DNA of 64,000 nucleotides from assembly GCA_902536385.1 (NCBI GenBank), contig CACAWY010000003.1, positions 1 to 64,000 of the forward strand. The letters run 5' to 3'. This DNA is from an uncultured Pelagibacteraceae bacterium. Lineage in GTDB: Bacteria; Pseudomonadota; Alphaproteobacteria; Pelagibacterales; Pelagibacteraceae. The position numbers and the translations under genes were made by a program. This document shows positions 36,174 to 42,686 of this stretch, piece by piece (position 1 is the first letter of the stretch; each line of letters opens with the position of its first letter). The notes under the pieces were generated by a model. That model was not told the origin of the DNA and did not search any database. It saw only the letters and a program-made list of their open reading frames with translations.

Positions 36174-36526
36174 TGTTTACAAAATTATATGCAGCCACAT
36201 GGGGTGAGGTTGGTAAAGCCAAAGAGAAAGGTTTTTTTGATTTTGATTTATTTTCATGGATGGCATGGACATGGCAAACGGCTGCTTTTTTTATTTTTAT
36301 AGCTTTATGTATAACGGTAATGCTTATTTGGGAAAAGAAAGTTCCAGGAGGTTCTCCAAGAAAAGGTATTTTAGGTTTAGATACAACTAGAGGTGATAGA
36401 TTATTTGTTTCTTTGTTGGGAAGTGCGTTTATTCATTTAGCATGGTTAGGTCTCGTTGGTAGTCTCTTGTGGATAGCATCAATTATTTGTGTTGCTTATT
36501 TTATTGTTGTATTTAAATACGTATAA
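36173..36526 (+). CDS. glpU: GlpU-like small membrane protein (DUF2160 family)
   Basis: 117 residues with three helices: about 28-48 (WMAWTWQTAAFFIFIAL), 77-96 and 98-115. A cytoplasmic loop KKVPGGSPRKGILGLDTTRGDRLF is very conserved in this family, which accompanies GlpSTPQV transporters. Function unknown; it may stabilise the membrane complex. Fused tightly to glpQ by TAATG and followed three bases later by gap, so the operon may extend into glycolysis. Confidence 0.85.
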   Translation: MFTKLYAATWGEVGKAKEKGFFDFDLFSWMAWTWQTAAFFIFIALCITVMLIWEKKVPGGSPRKGILGLDTTRGDRLFVSLLGSAFIHLAWLGLVGSLLWIASIICVAYFIVVFKYV

Positions 36527-36529
36527 CAA

Positions 36530-37534
36530 ATGGTCAAAGTAGGAATTAATGGATTTGGTAGAATAGGGCGGCTTATCTTAAGAGCTTTATTAGAAAACTA
36601 TAAAGGTAAAATTCAAGTAGTTGGTATTAATGATCTTGGTTCTATAGAAGCCAATGCTCACTTAATCAAATTTGATAGCACACATGGTACATTAAATTAT
36701 GATGTAAAGACAACTAAAGATGGTTTTCAAATAGGAGATCAAAATATCAAAGTTTTTGCTAAGAGAGATCCGTCCGAATTACCTTGGGGAAAAATTGGAG
36801 CTAATGTTGTTTTAGAATGCACTGGCTTTTTTTTAGATAAAAAATCAGCTGGCAAACACATAGAGGCTGGCGCTAAAAAAGTAATTATTTCTGCTCCAGC
36901 AAAGGAAGTAGATTTTACTGTAGTTCAAGGAGTAAACAGCAAAGATTTGAAAAAAGAACATAATATAATTTCTAATGGCTCTTGTACTACAAACTGCTTA
37001 GCACCTGTCGCCATGGTTTTAGAAAATACTTTTGGTATTGAATATGGATATATGACTACTATTCATAGTTACACAGGAGATCAAAAACTTTTAGATACAC
37101 TTCATAAAGACTTAAGAAGAGCAAGAGCGTCTGGAGATGCCATGATACCAACTTCTACTGGAGCAGCTAAAGCTATGAGTTTAGTATTGCCAAGTTTAAA
37201 AGGAAAACTTGATGGTACTGCTATAAGAGTTCCAACACCCAATGTTTCTTTAATTGATCTTACATTCGTACCTAATAAAGAAGTTACATCTGAAAGTATA
37301 AATGATGCTATGAGTAAAGCAGCTAATGGGCCTTTAAAAGGAATATTAGCAACTAATTCAGCTCCATTAGTTTCGAAAGATTTTAATCATAACCCTCATA
37401 GTTCAATTTTTGATTTAACACAAACTCAAGTTATTAAAGGAAAATTTAGTAGAGTTCTTTCTTGGTATGATAATGAATGGGGATTTTCTAACAGGATGTG
37501 TGATACAGCTATTCAGATATCTGGGTTAATTTAA
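36530..37534 (+). CDS. gap: Glyceraldehyde-3-phosphate dehydrogenase
   Basis: 334 residues. NAD-binding start VGINGFGRIGRLILRA, catalytic Cys in SNGSCTTNCLAP, TTIHSYTGDQ and the phosphate site STGAAKAM, ending SWYDNEWGFSNRM. Begins three bases after glpU, so it may be co-transcribed with the glycerol importer and convert glycerol-derived triose-phosphate. Its last four bases overlap a small convergent gene. Phosphoglycerate kinase, its normal partner, is not adjacent. Confidence 0.97.
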   Translation: MVKVGINGFGRIGRLILRALLENYKGKIQVVGINDLGSIEANAHLIKFDSTHGTLNYDVKTTKDGFQIGDQNIKVFAKRDPSELPWGKIGANVVLECTGFFLDKKSAGKHIEAGAKKVIISAPAKEVDFTVVQGVNSKDLKKEHNIISNGSCTTNCLAPVAMVLENTFGIEYGYMTTIHSYTGDQKLLDTLHKDLRRARASGDAMIPTSTGAAKAMSLVLPSLKGKLDGTAIRVPTPNVSLIDLTFVPNKEVTSESINDAMSKAANGPLKGILATNSAPLVSKDFNHNPHSSIFDLTQTQVIKGKFSRVLSWYDNEWGFSNRMCDTAIQISGLI

Positions 37535-37704
37535 TTTTTTGATTTCTCAGCTTCTTCAATCAATCTAAGCGTATTTTTTGGGATATTTGAATTATCAAAT
37601 TTATTTGATGATTCTTTTAAAATTTTTTTATTTTTTTCTTTGCTTATACTTTCAAGATCGTTAACCGCCGATAAAATTTCATCGATACTGTAATTATCGT
37701 CCAT
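37531..37704 (-). CDS. Small 57-residue protein translationally coupled to pyruvate kinase
   Basis: Read directly from the minus strand; its ATG (37704-37702) shares one base with the pyk stop (TAATG), and it ends overlapping gap by four bases. It reads MDDNYSIDEILSAVNDLES, then a lysine-rich linker and a final helix NTLRLIEEAEKSKN. The SIDEILSAV segment weakly resembles the N-terminal peptide of PopZ/DUF2497 proteins (typically MEEILASI), a polar-organiser family. Too short for full PopZ. It could be an unrelated acidic helix peptide; the coupling argues that it is translated. Confidence 0.55.
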   Translation of the reverse strand: MDDNYSIDEILSAVNDLESISKEKNKKILKESSNKFDNSNIPKNTLRLIEEAEKSKN

Positions 37705-39116
37705 TAAGTACCTACTTTATAAAGCCTAACCATATTAGTCATGCCAGCTTTACCGAAAGGTAAACCTGCTGTAATAACTACAAAATCATTCTTTTTAATA
37801 AATTTTAACTTTTTTATAATTTCTTTTGATATGGACATCATGTCTTTCCATCCATTAGCATCTCTACTATTAATAGATTGAACACCCCAAAGAAGAGAAA
37901 CTTGTCTACTCACATTTATGTTAGGGGAAATTGTTACTATTTTTGCTGCAGGGCGCATAGCTGAAACAAGCTTCGCTGACTTTCCAGAATTTGAAAATAC
38001 TATTATAGCTTTAACATTTGAATTGTACGCCATATCTTTTACTGAAAGAAGAATAGATTTAACTGGATCTTTATTAGCAATGACAGAATTTTTAAAATCT
38101 TCTATATGTTCTCTTTTGTATTTTTCAGTCGAAAGTATTGTTTCAGTCATCGTAGAGACAGCTTGAGTAGGAAATTTTCCAATCGCTGCTTCAGCTGATA
38201 ACATTACAGTATCTGCACCTTGAAAGATTGCTGTAGCGATGTCGTTTATCTCAGCTCTGGTTGCTGTGTTATTTTCAATCATACTCTCCAACATTTGAGT
38301 TGCGACGATTACAGATTTTGAAAATTGAGAACATTTTTTTATTAGACTTAATTGTACTTTTGGCACCTCACTATGACCGATATCAATAGCTAAATCACCT
38401 CGAGCTATCATAATTGAATCTGTAGCTTGAATAATTTTCTTAATATTTTTTAATGCATGTTTATTTTCAATTTTTGATATAATACCCATATCTTTTTTAA
38501 TTAATTTTCTAGTTTCAATAATCAACATTTCATTTTGTAAATAGGATAATGCAATCCAATTACAACCAAGTTTAACCGCAGTTTTGATATCCCTCTTATC
38601 TTTTTTTGTTAATTTATTAAAAGCGACATCTAAATTTGGAACATGAAAACTTTTGTTGCTTCTGAGTACACAATTATGACTACGACATTTTGTAATTATT
38701 GAGTTACCTTTTTTACCAATAACAGAAAAGAAATACTTTCCATCATCGATTAAAATCTTGTTACCTTTTTTTAATTTTTTTAAAATTGCAGGATAAGGAA
38801 AATTAATTCTAGAGTAGTCTCCAGGATTTTTTTTACTATCAAATGTAAATTTTTGATTAAATTTTACTCTCTGGTTTTCATTTTTGAGTTTACCTATTCT
38901 TAATTTAACACCTTGGAGATCAGCTATAAGTGATAATTTTTTTCCAATTTTTTTTTCAATTTTCCTAATTTTTGAAATAATTCTACTAATTCCATTAGTG
39001 TTATGGCTAAAGTTAATTCTAAAAGCATCAACACCAAGCTCTACTAGCCTTTTTAACTTATTTTCGCTGTAAATCGCTGGACCAAGAGTAGCTATAATTT
39101 TTGCTTTTTTTTCCAT
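37704..39116 (-). CDS. pyk: Pyruvate kinase
   Basis: 470 residues. ATLGPAI start, INFSHN, the catalytic Lys in SKIEN, MIARGDLAIDIG, ATQMLESMI and ADTVMLSAEAAIGKFP are the class motifs. Converts phosphoenolpyruvate and ADP to pyruvate and ATP. Divergent from phosphofructokinase over about 65 bases, an evidently linked pair. Several SAR11 genomes are reported, from memory, to lack pyruvate kinase and phosphofructokinase, so their presence here is worth noting. Confidence 0.97.
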   Translation of the reverse strand: MEKKAKIIATLGPAIYSENKLKRLVELGVDAFRINFSHNTNGISRIISKIRKIEKKIGKKLSLIADLQGVKLRIGKLKNENQRVKFNQKFTFDSKKNPGDYSRINFPYPAILKKLKKGNKILIDDGKYFFSVIGKKGNSIITKCRSHNCVLRSNKSFHVPNLDVAFNKLTKKDKRDIKTAVKLGCNWIALSYLQNEMLIIETRKLIKKDMGIISKIENKHALKNIKKIIQATDSIMIARGDLAIDIGHSEVPKVQLSLIKKCSQFSKSVIVATQMLESMIENNTATRAEINDIATAIFQGADTVMLSAEAAIGKFPTQAVSTMTETILSTEKYKREHIEDFKNSVIANKDPVKSILLSVKDMAYNSNVKAIIVFSNSGKSAKLVSAMRPAAKIVTISPNINVSRQVSLLWGVQSINSRDANGWKDMMSISKEIIKKLKFIKKNDFVVITAGLPFGKAGMTNMVRLYKVGT

Positions 39117-39181
39117 TAAGAGATTTTTATGTTATAACACCACTTCTCTTAAAAAAAAATATTAAAGAAATATTAATTAAA

Positions 39182-40270
39182 ATGAGCAATAAAAAAATAG
39201 GAATTTTAACGAGCGGAGGGGATTGTGGAGGTCTAAACGCAGCGATCAGATCAATTTTTTATAGAGCAAAAAATAAATACAAGATGGATGTATACGGTAT
39301 TAGAGACGGTACTGCTGGTCTAATCAAACGTCCAGTAGATGTTATACAATTAACTCATAAAACTTTCGGGGGGTATTTATTAAGACAAGGCGGTACTTTT
39401 TTGGGATCTACAAATAGAGGAAATCCTTTTAAAATTCCAACAAATGATGGCAAATACGTAGATAAATCAAAAGAAATAATTGAAGGATATCATTCAATGA
39501 AACTTGATGGTTTAATAATCATCGGTGGAGACGGAAGTATGCAAATTTTAAAAAAATTAGCCAAAGATGGCGATATGAAAATTGTAGCTATTCCAAAAAC
39601 AATAGATAACGATGTAGGAGCAACTGAAAGTTCTATAGGCTTTCATACCGCTGTGGATGTAGCAACTCAAGCATTGGATAATCTACAATCTACAGCAGCT
39701 AGCCATAGAAGATCTATGATACTTGAGGTCATGGGTCGAGATGCCGGACATATAGCATTAAACGCTGGAATTGCAGGGGGCGCTGATATTATTTTAATTC
39801 CGGAAATTAAATATTCAATAGATGGAATAATTGATAAACTTAATTCTATGAAAAAAAATGATATTCAACATTCATTAATTGTGGTTGCTGAAGCAGTAAA
39901 AAAAGAGGATGGCTCAAGAGTAGTTCATAAATATTTGGACGGTGAACAAAGACTCGGCGGTATTGGAGATTATATAGCGCAAGAATTGATGAAGAAAACG
40001 GATGTTGAATGTAGAGTAACTTCACTCGGTCACGTTCAAAGGGGAGCTCCTCCAACAGCAAGTGATAGAATATTAGCTAGTGCTTTCGGAGTTTATGCTG
40101 TAGATTTATTAAATCAAAAAAAATTTGATCGAATGGTTGCATGGAGAGATAGAAGAGTTGTAGATGTTCCTATTGACGAAGGAATTAAAACTTATAAAAA
40201 TGTGGAGAGGAAAGACTCTTTGGTTGAAACGGCTCTTTCACTAGGTGTTTATTTAGGAGATGACATTTAA
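39182..40270 (+). CDS. 6-phosphofructokinase, probably ATP-dependent
   Basis: Start set at the ATG at 39182 (MSNKKIGILTSGGDCGGLNAA shortened: GILTSGGDCGG), which gives 362 residues and fits the family; an upstream in-frame ATG at 39101 would lie inside the divergent pyk gene. Key sites: IGGDGSM (Gly118, equivalent to Gly104 of E. coli, points to ATP rather than pyrophosphate), PKTIDNDV (Lys139, as in pyrophosphate enzymes), MGRDAGH and GHVQRG. The mixed pair places it in the group III-like PFKs, whose donor must be tested. Coupled to the next gene by one base. Confidence 0.9.
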   Translation: MSNKKIGILTSGGDCGGLNAAIRSIFYRAKNKYKMDVYGIRDGTAGLIKRPVDVIQLTHKTFGGYLLRQGGTFLGSTNRGNPFKIPTNDGKYVDKSKEIIEGYHSMKLDGLIIIGGDGSMQILKKLAKDGDMKIVAIPKTIDNDVGATESSIGFHTAVDVATQALDNLQSTAASHRRSMILEVMGRDAGHIALNAGIAGGADIILIPEIKYSIDGIIDKLNSMKKNDIQHSLIVVAEAVKKEDGSRVVHKYLDGEQRLGGIGDYIAQELMKKTDVECRVTSLGHVQRGAPPTASDRILASAFGVYAVDLLNQKKFDRMVAWRDRRVVDVPIDEGIKTYKNVERKDSLVETALSLGVYLGDDI

Positions 40271-41046
40271 TGAATGAAACAAATTTAAATTTAGTTGCAA
40301 ATAAACTTGTTGATGCATTTCTCAAAAATAAAATTATAAATCCAATTTCAATTAAATATACAAAAAAACTTGCGAATGCTGATAAATTAAGAAAATTATG
40401 TGAAAGTAAAATAAAAAAACCAATTATAGGATTTAAAGCAGGAGGAACTGGGATACCTGTTATAAAAAAACTTAAAGAAAAAGAACCTTTCTATGCATCT
40501 GTATACAAACATAATGTTTTAAAAAATAATAAATCAGTGAAAATTAATAAATTTACTTTAGGAATAGAACTCGAAGTTTGTTATATCTTAAAAAAGAATT
40601 TTTTCAATTTTAAAAAAAAAATATCAAAAAATAATATAAAGAAATTTATAAATTATATTGCACCTTGTATTGAAGTAGTTGGATACAGACAGAAGAAACG
40701 AGGTATAAAGAGTTTTGGAGATTTATGTTCGGATTTTGGAGCAAATATTAAATTTATCATTGGTCCAAGAAAGAAATTTAGAAATAATAATGTAAAAAAT
40801 TTGAAAACTAATATTTCAAACTCGAAGATAAAACAATCTGTTAATGGAAATACAAATACTGTTTATATAAATCCTATGAATTCTTTGTTGTTTGTTTTGA
40901 AAAAACTTCAGAAAGATAAAATTAAACATGACAAAGATTTTTATGTTTTTACTGGTTCATCCGTAGGAGTTGTTCCAATCCTTAGTAAAGGCATCTATAA
41001 AGGTACAATTGAAAAATTGGGATCTGTTAAAACTAAAATTAATTAG
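40270..41046 (+). CDS. 2-keto-4-pentenoate hydratase/FAH-family protein
   Basis: 258 residues, MhpD/FAH-like. Visible: KLVDAFL, KPIIGFKAGGTG, the metal-binding acidic block LGIELEVCYIL, and APCIEVVGYR, all as in vinylpyruvate hydratase and oxaloacetate decarboxylase relatives; ending FTGSSVGVVP matches the family end. Metal ligands are Glu residues in E-L-E. Very lysine-rich. Coupled to phosphofructokinase (TAATG), so it may act on a keto acid linked to sugar breakdown. The exact reaction is unknown. Confidence 0.72.
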   Translation: MNETNLNLVANKLVDAFLKNKIINPISIKYTKKLANADKLRKLCESKIKKPIIGFKAGGTGIPVIKKLKEKEPFYASVYKHNVLKNNKSVKINKFTLGIELEVCYILKKNFFNFKKKISKNNIKKFINYIAPCIEVVGYRQKKRGIKSFGDLCSDFGANIKFIIGPRKKFRNNNVKNLKTNISNSKIKQSVNGNTNTVYINPMNSLLFVLKKLQKDKIKHDKDFYVFTGSSVGVVPILSKGIYKGTIEKLGSVKTKIN

Positions 41047-41254
41047 ATAAAAAATAACCACCAATTACCAAAATAATAACCCCTAAGATAAACTTTATAT
41101 TTTTTAGCATTGTCTGTTTTTTTTCACTTTGAAATTTTCTTTTTGAGAGAAAATAGATATTTGTTTCAGCTTTATTTCTGAATTTAGGTCTCAACGGAGA
41201 TGGAATTGACTTATTTTCAATATTTTTGAATTTTTTTGGATTGATTTGCAACAT
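41039..41254 (-). CDS. Small tail-anchored membrane protein (71 aa)
   Basis: 71 residues: a basic, soluble N-terminal part (MLQINPKKFKNIENKS) and a C-terminal helix (FILGVIILVIGGYFLSN). Tail-anchored layout. It overlaps the hydratase end by eight bases and its start lies 67 bases from the nearest Fur box, so it may share that control region divergently with fbpA. The ribosome site is weak (AGAG). No family recognised. The alternative is that translation begins at the inner Met before LKNIKFILG, giving a single helix only. Confidence 0.5.
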   Translation of the reverse strand: MLQINPKKFKNIENKSIPSPLRPKFRNKAETNIYFLSKRKFQSEKKQTMLKNIKFILGVIILVIGGYFLSN

Positions 41255-41320
41255 GTTTCTATTAACTCTATTTTAATAAAGTTATCAACAGATTATACCG
41301 TTTAAAAGTGCGTCAATTAT

Positions 41321-41339
41321 GCAAATGATAATCATTCTC
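41321..41339. promoter_or_regulatory. Fur box 1 upstream of fbpA
   Basis: GCAAATGATAATCATTCTC matches the classical 19-bp Fur operator (GATAATGATAATCATTATC) at 16 of 19 positions. It lies 50 bases upstream of fbpA and 9 bases from a second, better box, an arrangement for cooperative Fur binding and iron-responsive repression. Confidence 0.85.
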
Positions 41340-41347
41340 AATATATT

Positions 41348-41366
41348 GTAAATGATAATCATTATC
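41348..41366. promoter_or_regulatory. Fur box 2 upstream of fbpA
   Basis: GTAAATGATAATCATTATC matches the Fur consensus at 17 of 19 positions, centred about 32 bases before the fbpA start. With box 1 it forms a tandem operator. The centre-to-centre distance is 27 bases. It implies that a Fur protein (encoded elsewhere) recognises the gammaproteobacterial-type site. Confidence 0.9.
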
Positions 41367-41388
41367 AACAACGAGGGTAACGGGAATA

Positions 41389-42408
41389 ATGAAAAAAACA
41401 ATAATAATCAGCTATCTATTTTTAGTTGCATTAGCAGGAAGTTTATTTGCTAATGAAGTCAATATATTTAGCGCAAGGCATTATGACTCTGATGTTCAAC
41501 TTTATGAAAAGTTTACTGCTAAAACAGGAATAAAAGTAAACGTTGTATCAGGAAAGTCAGGTGCTTTAGAAAAAAGGATAATCGAAGAGGGAGCTGATAG
41601 CCAAGCAGATCTATACGTCACTGCTGATGCTGGAAGACTTGGTGCTTTTGAAGCTAACCTTCAAGGAGGACTTACTAGTGCAGCTATTAAATCTGCTGTA
41701 CCAAGTAACTTCAGAACATCAAAATGGACTGGTATAGCTAAGAGAGCTAGGATTGTATATTTTGCTCCGGAAAGAGTGAGTGGTGCAGAATTAGCTGGTT
41801 TAACCTATGAAAGTTTAGCTGATCCTAAATGGAAAGGCAGATTAGTAATTAGAGCTTCAAACAATATTTACAATCAATCACTTGTAGCTTCATTAATTAA
41901 AAATAATGGAAAAGGTAAAATAGCTGATTGGTCAAAAGGTATGGTTTCAAATATGGCCAGATCTCCAAAGGGAAATGATAGAGCTCAGATACTTGCCGTT
42001 GCAGCAGGAGAAGCAGATATAGCAGTAGCTAATACTTACTACTTGGCACTTATGCTTTCTGGAAAAAAAGGGCCAGAACAGCAAGCTGCTGCAAAAAAAG
42101 TAAAACCTTTCTTTCCTAATCAAAATGGAAGAGGAACTCATATGAACATTAGTGGTGCAGGACTTGTAAAGGGAGCTCCGAATAAAGCTAATGCAATAAA
42201 ATTAGTTGAGTTCTTATTAAGTGAGGAAGCTCAAAATCATATTGTAAATAATACTTTTGAGTATCCAATGATAAAAGGTGTGTCTCCACATCCACTTGTT
42301 GTAAATATGGGATTAGATTTTAAACAAGATCTAAAAACAAAAGTTGTTAATTACGGAAAAAGACAAGCAGATGCTTTAGAAGTAATGACAGCAGCAGGTT
42401 GGAAGTAG
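41389..42408 (+). CDS. fbpA: Periplasmic ferric iron-binding protein (FbpA/FutA/IdiA-type)
   Basis: 339 residues with a signal peptide (MKKTIIISYLFLVALAGSLF, cleaved before ANEV). Family features: NIFSARHYDSD, TGIKVNVVSG, ADLYVTADAGRLG and the iron-ligand tyrosine pair in NTYYLALM. Binds Fe(III) for the fbpBC complex that follows. Preceded by two Fur boxes and a GGGT-type ribosome site, so iron limitation should induce it. GC-richer than the neighbouring genes, as other SBP genes here. Confidence 0.95.
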   Translation: MKKTIIISYLFLVALAGSLFANEVNIFSARHYDSDVQLYEKFTAKTGIKVNVVSGKSGALEKRIIEEGADSQADLYVTADAGRLGAFEANLQGGLTSAAIKSAVPSNFRTSKWTGIAKRARIVYFAPERVSGAELAGLTYESLADPKWKGRLVIRASNNIYNQSLVASLIKNNGKGKIADWSKGMVSNMARSPKGNDRAQILAVAAGEADIAVANTYYLALMLSGKKGPEQQAAAKKVKPFFPNQNGRGTHMNISGAGLVKGAPNKANAIKLVEFLLSEEAQNHIVNNTFEYPMIKGVSPHPLVVNMGLDFKQDLKTKVVNYGKRQADALEVMTAAGWK

Positions 42409-42419
42409 TTGTTAATTAT

Positions 42420-42590
42420 ATGAGGCGAACAATAAAAAAAGAAATTAACTTGAATAAGTTAAAAACTGGTTGTTCGCCTTGTATTTCAGAAGCCAGAAAA
42501 ATGGAGCAGAAAATCTCTAATAGAAAGGTTTCTGAAATTAAAATTGAGGAAGTAAAAGTAATAGTATCCTCAATGTTTAAAAAAGATTAA
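42420..42590 (+). CDS. Small CxxC protein between fbpA and fbpB (56 aa)
   Basis: Start taken at the ATG at 42420; an earlier ATG at 42399 lies inside the fbpA end. Sequence: MRRTIKKEINLNKL, then GCSPCISEARKME with a CxxC pair, and a C-terminal helix ending SSMFKKD. Charged, soluble. Its start abuts a long inverted repeat, and the gene lies in the iron operon. A thiol or metal-binding role in iron handling is an inference from context; no family recognised. Confidence 0.55.
   Translation: MRRTIKKEINLNKLKTGCSPCISEARKMEQKISNRKVSEIKIEEVKVIVSSMFKKD
42423..42479 (+). promoter_or_regulatory. Nested RNA hairpin at the start of the small CxxC gene
   Basis: AGGCGAACAA (42423-42432) and TTGTTCGCCT (42470-42479) form a perfect 10-bp stem; inside it AACTT (42447-42451) and AAGTT (42456-42460) form a second 5-bp hairpin. 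The outer stem begins just after the ATG of the small gene, and it is followed by no T-run, so it is not a terminator. Possible translational or stability control in the fbp mRNA. Confidence 0.7.
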
Positions 42591-42605
42591 AAGTTTGACG
42601 TCAAT

Positions 42606-42661
42606 TTCTCTGGCTTTAAATGCTAGCTATATTCTACACTCAAGCCGCTTTAGCCAGAGAA
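42606..42661 (+). promoter_or_regulatory. Hairpin upstream of fbpB
   Basis: TTCTCTGGCT (42606-42615) pairs perfectly with AGCCAGAGAA (42652-42661) around a 36-base loop, in the 96-bp gap between the small CxxC gene and fbpB. No T-run follows, and the start of fbpB is 26 bases downstream. Probably a structured leader affecting fbpB expression or an mRNA end protector for fbpA. No known riboswitch class was recognised. Confidence 0.65.
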
Positions 42662-42686
42662 CTTTATATGGGAACAAAATTAATTA

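Noticed and set aside
39101-39181. Upstream start for phosphofructokinase
   Set aside because: The extra 27 residues are hydrophobic, lie across the divergent pyk start and do not match the family N-terminus.
42606-42661. Riboswitch (SAM-V, glycine or other SAR11 leader RNA)
   Set aside because: Only a simple 10-bp stem with a large loop is visible and the downstream gene is an iron permease; no conserved riboswitch core was recognised.
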